A stretch of DNA of 64,000 nucleotides from the NCBI GenBank assembly GCA_964485855.1, contig CAZAKI010000007.1, positions 7,832-71,831 on the forward strand, in the 5' to 3' direction. Below, piece after piece: positions 33,125 to 41,646 of the stretch. The notes under the pieces were generated by a model, which worked only from the letters and a program-made list of their open reading frames with translations, searched no databases and was not told the origin of the DNA. Source of the DNA: UBA993 sp964485855 (GTDB lineage: Bacteria > Bacillota > Dethiobacteria > DTU022). Numbering within the stretch: the stretch's first letter is position 1; every line of letters begins with the position of its first letter. Made by a program: the position numbers and the translations under genes.

Positions 33125-34582
33125 TTATTGCTCGATACCGGCAATGATTGCAGCAAGTCTTTTCTTCGCTTCAATATCGGCCTGGCGACCAATCATAATC
33201 CTCTGGGCCTGGGGCGAACCGGCGCCATGCATCGATTCAGTGCGATAACTGACGGCAGCAGTACCGAGGGTAATGTTTTCAATTAGGCGCATCACCCTGA
33301 TCCGCTGCTCGGTTGATCCTTTCGCCGAACCACGGTAGTATTTTTCGATAAGATGCCCAATTTCCGGATGTTTAAAATCTCTCTCCGAGGGCAAAGTCAC
33401 CATTAATCCACCGGCAATATCTTCTGCCAGGCGGGCAATCTCGTACGGAAAACGGGTTACATTTTGCTTACAAACATTAGCCAGTAGTAGATCGATCAGG
33501 TAGGTGCCTGAAGCAGTTGCGCTACCCTGGCTGGAACAGGCAATACCGCAAGCATAAAGAGTTTCATTAAGGTGGATCATCTCAATCAGTTTATCCTTTA
33601 TATGTGAAGCAGCGGCTGCCCCATTAAATTCAGCGGCCAGGGCAGCGGCACCGATTAGAACATCGCCAACCCCCACCTTACAACCACCATAACTCTGGCG
33701 GTGATAACCGGCAAAGCGTTCCACAAGAACCCCGGAGTATTGATATTCGCCACACATGAAGACTCTTTCCCAGGGCACAAAAACATTGTCAAAGACTACC
33801 AGGCATTCATGGCCCCCATAAAGACAGTTGCCAACATCAATAGTACCGCCTTCCATTCGACGGGTATCACAAGACTGCCGTCCGTAAATATAAGTAATAC
33901 CTTCCGAGCCGCTGGGCACGGCAAAACAGACAGCGTAATCCGCATCTGCTTCACCCATGGTCAGGGTAGGCATAACCAGTATTTCATGGGCGGCCAGGGC
34001 TCCCGTCTGGTGAGCTTTGGCGCCGCGCACTACAATTCCATCGGGGCGCTTTTCAACTATCCGTAAGTAAAGATCAGGGTCTTTTTGTTTTGCAGGCTTT
34101 AAGGACCGATCGCCCTTCGGATCAGTCATTGCGCCTTCCACCATCAGGTCGTTTTCCTGGATGTAGCGCAAATAAGTGTGAAACCGCCGATGGTAATCAA
34201 TCTTTACAGCGTCTTCCAGTTCAAAAGTAACGCTGTCTACTGCATTTAGGGCATCCATGCCAACACAGCGCTGGAAGCAGGTTGCTGTTTTCTGTCCAAG
34301 AAGCCGCTGCATTTTTACCTTGTTGATCAGGTCATCGACCCCCTGGTGCAGATGTGTAAAGCGATTAATCGGCTTCCCGTCAAGACTGGACCGGGCAGTC
34401 ATCAGTTCCTGGTATCGGGGCTCATGAGCCAGCTCGTAACTTTTCGCCACCGAGTTAAGCGAAGGCCGAATCAGCGGGTGGTCAACCACATTCTCGATCT
34501 TTTCGCCAAAAAGATAAACCCGATAGTTGATAGCACGCAGGGAAGCTAAGTATTCTGCTGCCGTTTTGATCGCTTCTTCCAC
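33125..34582 (-). CDS. abfD: 4-Hydroxybutyryl-CoA dehydratase/vinylacetyl-CoA isomerase-type enzyme
   Basis: The flavin and [4Fe-4S] enzyme (485 residues) belongs to the 4-hydroxyphenylacetate 3-hydroxylase superfamily. The iron-sulfur ligands of AbfD are visible: C102 and C106 in CFQRCVG, and H294 and C301 in GYHRQSYGGC, with the same 7-residue H-to-C spacing as clostridial AbfD (H292/C299). Flavin-dependent monooxygenases of the superfamily lack this cluster. It would convert 4-hydroxybutyryl-CoA to crotonyl-CoA in 4-aminobutyrate or succinate-derived fermentation. No CoA-transferase or 4-hydroxybutyrate dehydrogenase gene is adjacent, so substrate assignment is by homology only. Confidence 0.85.
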   Translation of the reverse strand: MEEAIKTAAEYLASLRAINYRVYLFGEKIENVVDHPLIRPSLNSVAKSYELAHEPRYQELMTARSSLDGKPINRFTHLHQGVDDLINKVKMQRLLGQKTATCFQRCVGMDALNAVDSVTFELEDAVKIDYHRRFHTYLRYIQENDLMVEGAMTDPKGDRSLKPAKQKDPDLYLRIVEKRPDGIVVRGAKAHQTGALAAHEILVMPTLTMGEADADYAVCFAVPSGSEGITYIYGRQSCDTRRMEGGTIDVGNCLYGGHECLVVFDNVFVPWERVFMCGEYQYSGVLVERFAGYHRQSYGGCKVGVGDVLIGAAALAAEFNGAAAASHIKDKLIEMIHLNETLYACGIACSSQGSATASGTYLIDLLLANVCKQNVTRFPYEIARLAEDIAGGLMVTLPSERDFKHPEIGHLIEKYYRGSAKGSTEQRIRVMRLIENITLGTAAVSYRTESMHGAGSPQAQRIMIGRQADIEAKKRLAAIIAGIEQ

Positions 34583-34611
34583 CTCCTGAAAAAGAAAAAA
34601 TAAAAGTAACT

Positions 34612-35001
34612 TTAACTGGTAAATAACTCTTTCGTCGAATCTTTGTTCAGGTTAAGGATGGTAAAAATCCCGAGCACGGTGCCTAGGGGCATTATCAGGC
34701 ACTCGAGAAAAGCAACAATCATACAAAAGTTGAAAGACTCCCTTTTTCTCATTTTACGACCGGTGATGATAATCATCACCGCCAATACCCAGCCGGCTAA
34801 AATGATCAGCAAGGAGAGGATAATAAAAACCAGGCCCACTACACGTGGAGCTGCCTCGCTACCGCTGGCAGCGCCGACAAATATCGCAATGCCAACCCCT
34901 AAGTAGACAAGCGGAATACAGGCCATTAAAGCTGTGAGAATCCCAAGGATAGTCTGCAGGGTAGCCAGCAAATCAAGGTTCTTTTCATCCTGGTTTTCCA
35001 T
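34612..35001 (-). CDS. Small integral membrane protein, unknown function
   Basis: The 129-residue protein has a short acidic N terminus and three to four hydrophobic helices (about residues 13-45, 52-80 and 92-118) separated by a basic loop GRKMRKRESF. I do not recognise a family with certainty. It lies between the threonine aldolase and abfD-like genes, same strand, spacings of 31 and 29 bp, so it may be co-transcribed with them. Confidence 0.65.
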   Translation of the reverse strand: MENQDEKNLDLLATLQTILGILTALMACIPLVYLGVGIAIFVGAASGSEAAPRVVGLVFIILSLLIILAGWVLAVMIIITGRKMRKRESFNFCMIVAFLECLIMPLGTVLGIFTILNLNKDSTKELFTS

Positions 35002-35032
35002 TCAAATGCACCTCTTTCTTTCGGGTAATTAT

Positions 35033-36055
35033 TTAGCTGCCAAGGATCTCTTTGACCACCATCAAAGTGGTTTCGATGTCAGACCGGTTAACTTCCTTAT
35101 TAGTGGTAAAACGAATCCGGTCGGGCTCAATTACTACGGTCAGAATCCCCCTCTTTTCCAGTTCGGTGCCCAGCTCCTGAATCGACATGGCGGTAGGTCT
35201 GACAATAACAATATTTGTTTCCACGTCATCAGGGTTGAAATCAATACCCTTCATTTCCGCTAAACCTTCAGCAAGCAGACGAGCATTAGCATGGTCTTCA
35301 GCCAAGCGTTCAACCATTGTTTCCAGGGCCACAATGCCTGCCGCGGCGATAATCCCAGCCTGGCGCATCCCGCCACCGAGTCTCTTCCGCCAGCGTCTGG
35401 CTTCCTCAATAAAGGAACGGGTTCCGACAACAAGCGAGCCTACCGGTGCTCCCAGTCCCTTGGAAAGGCAAAACTGGACCGATGTAACAGAGGCCGCAAA
35501 TTCCTTAACCGGCACTCCGGAAGCAACTGATGCGTTAAAGATCCTAGCTCCATCAAGATGCACTGGCAGTTGATGTTTTTCAGCTACTCTGTAAACCGCC
35601 TGCATATCCTCTAGAGGCACGACGATCCCGCCGGCCCGATTGTGAGTATTCTCAAGACAGATCAGTGAGGTGGGCGGCAGGTGAATATCATCTTCGCGGA
35701 TCGCCCATTCAACCAGTTCTGCTTGCAGGGAACCTCGTTTTCCAGGCAGGGGCCGGGGCTGAATACCGGCAAAAACCGAAGCCGCCGCCGCTTCATAATA
35801 ATAAATGTGCGAGTCGGCTTCCAGGATCACTTCCGTTCCCGGTCGAGTATGGGTTAACACCGCAATCTGGTTGCCCATTGTTCCACTGGGAACCAACATT
35901 GCCTCTTCCTTGCCCAACATTTCTGCCGCTATTTCCTGCAGACGGTTAACCGTCGGATCATGCCCGTAAACATCATCACCCACCTCTGCTTCAAATATTG
36001 CTTTGCGCATCGCAGCTGTCGGCAAAGTTACTGTATCACTGCGTAAGTCAATCAT
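35033..36055 (-). CDS. ltaE: Low-specificity L-threonine aldolase
   Basis: This 340-residue PLP enzyme cleaves L-threonine or allo-threonine to glycine and acetaldehyde. It has the family N terminus MIDLRSDTVTLPTAAMRKA, VGDDVYGHDPTVNRLQ, HLDGARIFNA and the PLP lysine in CLSKGLGAPVGS. The ATG at 36055 is preceded by GAGGAGG at 8 nt; an upstream in-frame start at 36082 is unlikely. Glycine made here could feed the glycine cleavage system encoded at 59-63 kb. Confidence 0.94.
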   Translation of the reverse strand: MIDLRSDTVTLPTAAMRKAIFEAEVGDDVYGHDPTVNRLQEIAAEMLGKEEAMLVPSGTMGNQIAVLTHTRPGTEVILEADSHIYYYEAAAASVFAGIQPRPLPGKRGSLQAELVEWAIREDDIHLPPTSLICLENTHNRAGGIVVPLEDMQAVYRVAEKHQLPVHLDGARIFNASVASGVPVKEFAASVTSVQFCLSKGLGAPVGSLVVGTRSFIEEARRWRKRLGGGMRQAGIIAAAGIVALETMVERLAEDHANARLLAEGLAEMKGIDFNPDDVETNIVIVRPTAMSIQELGTELEKRGILTVVIEPDRIRFTTNKEVNRSDIETTLMVVKEILGS

Positions 36056-36088
36056 TTCTGTTTCCTCCTCTTCTAGTAACAAGCTTTA

Positions 36089-37315
36089 TCAGGCTGCCAT
36101 TTCCCCTTCTTTTTTTGCTTCGCCCCCATAAACTCTGGTCATCAAAAATAAAGCGGCCAGATAAGCGATGGCAGCCATAGGGAAAAGGGCCATCCTGGTT
36201 CCCAAGAGATCCATAACCCAGCCGAAAACTGGCGGGGCAATGATCGCCGCCAACATCGAAAAGAAATAATAGAGACCCGTGTAGGTGCCAAGCTTGCCCG
36301 TCGGTGACATATCGCTAACCATCGGATAAGAGTTAATGTTAATCAAGGCCCAGAAAACACCCCCGCTGATCAGTAGCCCAATGGCCAGGACGATCGGGGT
36401 TGCAAAATAAAATGAACCAAGCATCAGGCTCATGCCAACCAAACCGGCCAGAATGGTTTTTTTACGACCGAAAGCCGTTGCAATGAATCCGCTGGGAATA
36501 GCCATCAGCAGGAAAGCCAGGGAGAAAAATCCGAGATAAAAAGCTGCCTGCGGCTCGTCAATCCCCCATTTGTCCATACCGTAAAGCGTAAAAAATGTTT
36601 CAACCCCATTCCAACCAATAAACCACATGAAAATAGCAAAGAAGAGAAAACGAGTAGGATTTTGCTTTTCCCTGAGGATCGTCAAGAGAGAACTGATAAT
36701 CCCGCCGGGTCTTTTCTCAGTTTCCTCAAACTGATCACGCGGTTCGCGAATGACAGCCAGTAAAACTGCCAAAACAACAATCATAATTGCCGCTGCAGCA
36801 ATAAAAGCAGTTTTTACACCCATGATCCGCGTAAAAACGAAGTAAAAGAGCAAGGCGCCGGTTCCACCCATTAGGTTTACAATACCGTTGGCTTTGCTAC
36901 GATGAACCGATGGGGTTAAATCAGGCATCAGGGCAATCGCCGGGGCTCGATATGCAGCCATGGCTATATTCATGATAATAATGACTGGTATCAAAACTAC
37001 CATTGAAGCATCGACATAAGGGATCAGGGCAAAAAAGAAAGCAGCCAGCGGAACGCTGATTAACAGAAAAGGCATCCGTCTTCCGAACCGGGTCCAGGTC
37101 TGATCGCTCATCGCTCCGAAGAAAGGAATCAACAGGATGGCAGCAATGTTATCAAAGGTCATAATAAAACCGACTGCCGTATCGGTATACGGCAGGTGAC
37201 TTAAAAGCCGCTCCAGGATGGGAGGCACGTAGGCGTTGTAAATCGACCAGGTGAGGGTAATAATTAAAAAACCAAGCCCCAGCACAACAATTTTAAAATA
37301 GCTAAATGATTTCAT
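36089..37315 (-). CDS. MFS transporter, SLC45/GPH-like sugar transporter type
   Basis: This 408-residue protein has about twelve predicted transmembrane helices. The loop motif FGAMSDQTWTRFGRRMPFLL after helix 2 is characteristic of sugar-transporting MFS members of the SLC45/GPH type, and a related GFIATAFGRKKTIL occurs in the second half. The substrate is not known. It begins directly at the stop codon of the glycerophosphodiesterase gene, so the two are coupled and the transporter may carry a substrate or product of that enzyme. Confidence 0.85.
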   Translation of the reverse strand: MKSFSYFKIVVLGLGFLIITLTWSIYNAYVPPILERLLSHLPYTDTAVGFIMTFDNIAAILLIPFFGAMSDQTWTRFGRRMPFLLISVPLAAFFFALIPYVDASMVVLIPVIIIMNIAMAAYRAPAIALMPDLTPSVHRSKANGIVNLMGGTGALLFYFVFTRIMGVKTAFIAAAAIMIVVLAVLLAVIREPRDQFEETEKRPGGIISSLLTILREKQNPTRFLFFAIFMWFIGWNGVETFFTLYGMDKWGIDEPQAAFYLGFFSLAFLLMAIPSGFIATAFGRKKTILAGLVGMSLMLGSFYFATPIVLAIGLLISGGVFWALININSYPMVSDMSPTGKLGTYTGLYYFFSMLAAIIAPPVFGWVMDLLGTRMALFPMAAIAYLAALFLMTRVYGGEAKKEGEMAA

Positions 37316-38053
37316 CTAGTTTCCTCCGTCAATTACTTTTTTTAGATCCTGCGGAATATCTGTAATAATCGCTTCAATGCCCCCGGCAACCATCAGCTCC
37401 ATGTGGGGGGTTTCGTTCACAGTCCAGGCATAGATGGCCAGGTTATGTTTCCTAAAACCGCTGACCAGTTCGGGATGCTGCAGGTGGTAAAAAAGAGGAT
37501 GAACCGAGTAGCAGCCGATAGTTTGGGCATAGATCCATGGTTCATAAAGCCCGGCGACGTAAAGCATTCCAGTGCGCAGATCTTTATTTAGCTCACGACA
37601 GCTTATCAGGCTGTAGTGATTAAAAGAAGAGATGACCACCTTAGCTTCAAGTTTGCGGGAAGTAACCTGCTTGATGACTTTCTCTTCCAGACCCGGGTAT
37701 AAGATGATACCACTTTTAAGTTCAATATTAAAAATCAGATCCAGGTCGGCAAACTCGTCTAGCACCTGCTCCAAGGTCGGTATTTTTTCGCCGGTGAACT
37801 GATCGCCAAACCATTTGCCGGCATCAAGGCGGTGCAACTCTTCCAAACTGTAATCTTTAACCAGACCGCTGCCGTTCGTGGTCCTTTCCAGCTTTTCATC
37901 GTGAATGACAACTACGACACCGTCCTTACTCAGTTGCACATCAAATTCGAGGCCGCCGGCCCCTACTTCAACTGCCTTCCGGAATGAGGCCATAGTGTTT
38001 TCCGGAGCCAGGGTATTAGCACCGCGGTGGGCAATATTTAGTGTTTTGCTCAA
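37316..38053 (-). CDS. Glycerophosphodiester phosphodiesterase
   Basis: A GDPD-family TIM-barrel hydrolase (245 residues) releasing glycerol-3-phosphate from glycerophosphodiesters. Catalytic and metal-binding motifs are AHRGANTLAPENTMASF, LEFDVQLSKDGVVVVIHDE and NIELKSG. No signal peptide is present, so it acts in the cytoplasm. Its stop codon abuts the ATG of the MFS gene (TAGATG) with GGAGG inside its end. Confidence 0.93.
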   Translation of the reverse strand: MSKTLNIAHRGANTLAPENTMASFRKAVEVGAGGLEFDVQLSKDGVVVVIHDEKLERTTNGSGLVKDYSLEELHRLDAGKWFGDQFTGEKIPTLEQVLDEFADLDLIFNIELKSGIILYPGLEEKVIKQVTSRKLEAKVVISSFNHYSLISCRELNKDLRTGMLYVAGLYEPWIYAQTIGCYSVHPLFYHLQHPELVSGFRKHNLAIYAWTVNETPHMELMVAGGIEAIITDIPQDLKKVIDGGN

Positions 38054-38113
38054 TTAGTAATCCCCCTTATAAGCTTCCTCTTTTCGGAAGAATACAAAAT
38101 AGGCATGATAACT

Positions 38114-39439
38114 TTATTCTATTTGGTAGAAGGCCTCATCAAATTCTGGGTTTCCTTCATAGCGGCTCATAAAGAATCCAGGCAGGCTGTCAACCTGTTC
38201 AAAAAGAGCCGCGTCGGCGGCAATCCCGGCTTTGTTCAAAGCTTCTACTATATCTTGCGGGTCGGGAGGGCATCCTTTAGCGGCAAACATCTTCTGAATG
38301 GCAGGATGATCCTTGTTCTTGCGGTACATACACTGGCCGATCAGCAGAGTCGCATTCATCCCCGCTGATGGTTCCATCACTTTGCCGGTTAAAACCTCAA
38401 CTTGATTCCAGGCTTCACCCTGCCAGGCTTGGCGGATTGCCGTTAAGATCAAACCGTTTAAGGCCGAGCAGTAGGTACACATGGTATCGTCAAATTTACG
38501 GTAATAAAGTCCGGCCAGCCCCTGTCTGGAGAGAGCGGCAGGCATTTCCCCTTGATCATTGCACTCATACTCAAAATCATACTGATGGTACGAGGCAACA
38601 TCCTCTATCTTTTCGCCAATAATTTCAATGTCGGAAAGATCAAGAGGCCGCCCCGCTCTGGCTGCCGCTATAGCCAAATGTTTCACTGCTGATGGCTCGT
38701 GACCGAGAACCCTGGCCCCCACTAAGTCGGCAGAAAGCAGATCTGCCGAAGCAATAAGCAGATTACTGCGTCGCATCCGACCATCAAACCCGGGACCTCG
38801 TTCCAGGCTGTAGATGCCATCAATAATGGTTAAGCCGGGGGGCATCGGATCAGCAATCCGGGAAATGTGAAAATGCAGATCTTTTAAGCGATCGGCGTTA
38901 TGGCATTTCTTGCGGGAGGCGATATCAATTGTCCCTTTTAAATTCTTCATTCCCAGGCTGACTACCGTCTGGTTATGTGATTTAAGTACCGGGATATCGA
39001 TCAGAAAATCGCTAGCGAGGATGTCTTCATTAATTTTCAGGCTGACACCATCACCGAGATCCACCCGCCTGAATGGCCTTTCCATGATATTGATACATTT
39101 AATACCATAACGCTTCTTAAGTGTTTCGTACCCAAGAGTCCTGAAAGCGTGAGCAGGGGTCTCCCGATCTTTGGGGTCGGCAACGATGCCTTCACCGATT
39201 GTAATGTCATCTATACCCCATTCTTTAAGGGTAATTACCACATCTTCAATTACTCTGGAAGTGGTAATTACGCCCCATTTGGGAAAAGCGCAGGTTTTGG
39301 TCCAGAAAACAATATTCGGCTTGATAAAAACCCGCGCGGCAGCAGGCAGGTGATCAAGTCCATGGCAGTCATTGATCACCTTTTGCACAGAATCCAGCGG
39401 TTTTTCATAACGGGCAATGGCAACTGTTTTATGGGCCAT
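38114..39439 (-). CDS. DUF362 domain protein with cysteine-containing C-terminal domain
   Basis: The protein has 441 residues. Residues 1-300 form a DUF362 domain (VFIKPNIVFWTK, TIGEGIVADPKD, DIPVLKSHNQTVVSLGMKNLKG, IIDGIYSLERGPGFDG). The last 130 residues contain CTYC, GQCMYRKNK and KGCPPDP, which could bind a metal or cluster but do not form a ferredoxin motif. The start is the ATG at 39439, 7 nt from AAGGGGG; the upstream TTG frame is rejected. The function of DUF362 proteins is not established. It stands apart from its neighbours with 60 bp or less on either side. Confidence 0.8.
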   Translation of the reverse strand: MAHKTVAIARYEKPLDSVQKVINDCHGLDHLPAAARVFIKPNIVFWTKTCAFPKWGVITTSRVIEDVVITLKEWGIDDITIGEGIVADPKDRETPAHAFRTLGYETLKKRYGIKCINIMERPFRRVDLGDGVSLKINEDILASDFLIDIPVLKSHNQTVVSLGMKNLKGTIDIASRKKCHNADRLKDLHFHISRIADPMPPGLTIIDGIYSLERGPGFDGRMRRSNLLIASADLLSADLVGARVLGHEPSAVKHLAIAAARAGRPLDLSDIEIIGEKIEDVASYHQYDFEYECNDQGEMPAALSRQGLAGLYYRKFDDTMCTYCSALNGLILTAIRQAWQGEAWNQVEVLTGKVMEPSAGMNATLLIGQCMYRKNKDHPAIQKMFAAKGCPPDPQDIVEALNKAGIAADAALFEQVDSLPGFFMSRYEGNPEFDEAFYQIE

Positions 39440-39480
39440 CTCTCTTCCCCCTTCCAATCTAGCTAAAAAAAGTTCTGAAA

Positions 39481-40470
39481 TTAAAGCGTAGCATACATCA
39501 CTGCTTTAATGGTATGCATCCTATTTTCAGCCTGATCAAAAACTACAGAATAATCCGATTCGAATACCTCTTCTGTTACCTCCATACAGTCCAAATTAAA
39601 GGCATCACCAACATCTTTTCCAACACTAGTATCAAGGTTGTGGAAAGCAGGCAGGCAGTGCATGAAAATTGCACCCTCACGGGCATTTTTCATCACAGGC
39701 ATGGTTACCCGGTACGGCTGCAAAAGAGCAATCCGTTTTTCCCATAATTCTTTAGGCTCACCCATCGAGACCCATACATCGGTGTAAATAACATCAGCAT
39801 TTCTTGTACCTTCCTGGACATCTTCCGTCAAGGTGATCGTCGCTCCGGTCTTACCGGCAACCGTTTTACATTTTTCTACTAAACCTGCTTCCGGCCAAAC
39901 TGCCTGCGGCGCTACTGCTCGGAAATGCAATCCCATTTTAGCGGAACCGATCATCAAAGAGTTACCCATATTATTCGAGGCATCACCCATAAAAACCAGG
40001 GTCTGGCCGACCAATGAGCCGCGTTTTTCCTGGATTGTTAAAAAATCAGCCAGGATCTGGGTCGGATGATATTCAGTCGTCAACCCATTCCATACCGGAA
40101 CACCGGCGAAGGCGCCAAGTTCCTCGACAATGCTCTGAGCAAAGCCGCGATATTCAATTCCATCATACATCCGCCCCAGCACCCGGGCTGTATCCTTAAT
40201 CGACTCTTTTTTACCCATTTGCGATCCCGTCGGACCCAGGTAAGTGACATGCATACCCAAATCGAAGGCTGCAGTTTCAAAAGCACACCTGGTGCGGGTT
40301 GAATCTTTTTCAAAAATCAGGGCAATGTTTTTACCTTTCAAAGTATCATGGGCTAAACCTAAACGTTTCATCGTTTTAAATTCCTGGGATAGTGTCAAGA
40401 GATATTTAATTTCTTCGGTAGAATAATCAAGCAGGGTCAGCAAATTTCTTCCTTTCAGGTTAAACGCCAT
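39481..40470 (-). CDS. argF: Ornithine carbamoyltransferase
   Basis: The enzyme (329 residues) makes citrulline from ornithine and carbamoyl phosphate, or the reverse in arginine fermentation. Seen: carbamoyl-phosphate motif DSTRTRCAFE, EYHPTQILADF, and the ornithine-binding HCLPAFH near the C terminus. The start is the ATG at 40470, with AGGAGG 8 nt upstream; the upstream extension is not supported. No arc or arg genes are adjacent, so a biosynthetic versus catabolic role cannot be decided from context. Confidence 0.95.
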   Translation of the reverse strand: MAFNLKGRNLLTLLDYSTEEIKYLLTLSQEFKTMKRLGLAHDTLKGKNIALIFEKDSTRTRCAFETAAFDLGMHVTYLGPTGSQMGKKESIKDTARVLGRMYDGIEYRGFAQSIVEELGAFAGVPVWNGLTTEYHPTQILADFLTIQEKRGSLVGQTLVFMGDASNNMGNSLMIGSAKMGLHFRAVAPQAVWPEAGLVEKCKTVAGKTGATITLTEDVQEGTRNADVIYTDVWVSMGEPKELWEKRIALLQPYRVTMPVMKNAREGAIFMHCLPAFHNLDTSVGKDVGDAFNLDCMEVTEEVFESDYSVVFDQAENRMHTIKAVMYATL

Positions 40471-40603
40471 TGTTTTTTCCTCCTGTATAAAGCATAAAAT
40501 ATAGATTGCCATAACTACAAAAAGTGACAACCTTCCAGCCGTTAGCGGTTTCTTCTAAATTCGCTTCTGGCAGCTTTGAAACCTGCTACCGCATGAAAAT
40601 TAG

Positions 40604-40633
40604 TTCACTTTATGCCCAAGAATGTGCTATACT
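40604..40633 (+). promoter_or_regulatory. Promoter of the thiamine-transport operon
   Basis: TTCACT and TATACT separated by 18 bp lie about 20 bp upstream of the TPP aptamer on the same strand. Confidence 0.55.
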
Positions 40634-40654
40634 TTAGATAAAGAATTAAATATG

Positions 40655-40768
40655 TAGGGGAGCTCCGAGTGGGGCTGAGAGTAAGGTGCGATGAAGCCTT
40701 TAACCCTTATAACCTGTTGCTGTCCGCTAATCAAGCAGGGCACTGGATAATGCCAGCGAAGGGAACAA
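40655..40768 (+). promoter_or_regulatory. TPP riboswitch (THI element)
   Basis: The conserved THI-box segments are present in order: GGGGCTGAGA, AACCCTTATAACCTG and CTGGATAATGCCAGCGAAGGGA. The stretch between ACCTG and CTGGATAATG is longer than the minimal aptamer, fitting an optional extra P3a arm. It stands in the leader of a ThiXYZ-type transporter operon and is followed by a terminator, so TPP should switch transcription off. Confidence 0.95.
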
Positions 40769-40791
40769 CAAACCGGTCTTCACCGGTGATG

Positions 40792-40818
40792 ATGCCGCCA
40801 ACGTTGGCGGCATTTTAT
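40792..40818 (+). terminator. Riboswitch-controlled terminator
   Basis: A perfect palindrome (ATGCCGCCAAC with GTTGGCGGCAT) is followed by TTTATG, between the TPP aptamer and the first gene. A small ACCGGT-cttc-ACCGGT hairpin lies just upstream (about 40771-40787) and may take part in the alternative fold. Confidence 0.75.
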
Positions 40819-40861
40819 GATCTGCGGCAACAGCAGAATGACTTAAACGGAGTTAGAACAG

Positions 40862-41641
40862 ATGACTAACAAAGAGCGATTCAAAAACAGCATTCCTTTG
40901 ATCATCCTGATTGTTTTCGTAATCGGCAGCTGGGAACTGATCGGCTTTTTAACAGCAGTTCCCGCCTATCTGCTGCCCTCACCCTCAGACATTGGGTTAG
41001 CTCTTTTTGCCAACTACCAGCTGCTGCTTCTCCACACCGGTTTTACTTTTGCCGCGGTCTTACCTGGCCTGGCACTGGCAGTGATCGTATCACCCCTGCT
41101 TGCTATCATGATGAATCGCTATGCTGTCTTACAAAAAGCCCTTTACCCGTTGCTGATTATTTCACAGGCGGTACCCATCTTTGCCGTGGCCCCGTTGATC
41201 CTAATCTGGTTTGGGGTCGGCTTACTGCCAAAAATCCTGATCGTTGCCCTTGTCTGCTTTTTTCCGCTCACTGTTAACCTGGTTGAAGGTTTTAGCCAGG
41301 TTGATCCTGAAGCAATTGAGCTGATGCAAACTATGAAGGCTAAGCGGATCATGATTATGCGTTCAGTTCATTTGCCTTTTGCCTTGCCCTATTTCTTTTC
41401 AGGCTTGAAGATCGCTGCCACTTACAGTATTTTAGGAGCGATTATCGGCGAATGGCTTGCCGCCAAAGCAGGGCTTGGTATTTTCATGCTGCGGGCTATG
41501 CATTCGTTCAGGACCGCTGACCTCTTTGCCGCTATTATCGTCGTAGTTACTTTCAGTCTTGCTCTCTTTAAACTGGTCGAACTGATCGGTCATTTAGCCA
41601 TGCCCTGGCAGCGGGTTGAAACAGATTTAGATGAGAGGTGA
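40862..41641 (+). CDS. thiX: ABC transporter permease, thiamine precursor uptake (ThiX-like)
   Basis: A 259-residue permease with about six helices and the SsuC/TauC-type EAA loop (VDPEAIELMQTMKAKRIMI). It would form the membrane channel for a thiamine pyrimidine precursor. Assignment rests on the upstream TPP riboswitch and the following NMT1/THI5-like binding protein and ATPase. AACGGAGTT precedes the ATG. It ends 5 bp before my chosen start of the binding-protein gene. Confidence 0.88.
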   Translation: MTNKERFKNSIPLIILIVFVIGSWELIGFLTAVPAYLLPSPSDIGLALFANYQLLLLHTGFTFAAVLPGLALAVIVSPLLAIMMNRYAVLQKALYPLLIISQAVPIFAVAPLILIWFGVGLLPKILIVALVCFFPLTVNLVEGFSQVDPEAIELMQTMKAKRIMIMRSVHLPFALPYFFSGLKIAATYSILGAIIGEWLAAKAGLGIFMLRAMHSFRTADLFAAIIVVVTFSLALFKLVELIGHLAMPWQRVETDLDER

Positions 41642-41646
41642 AAATT

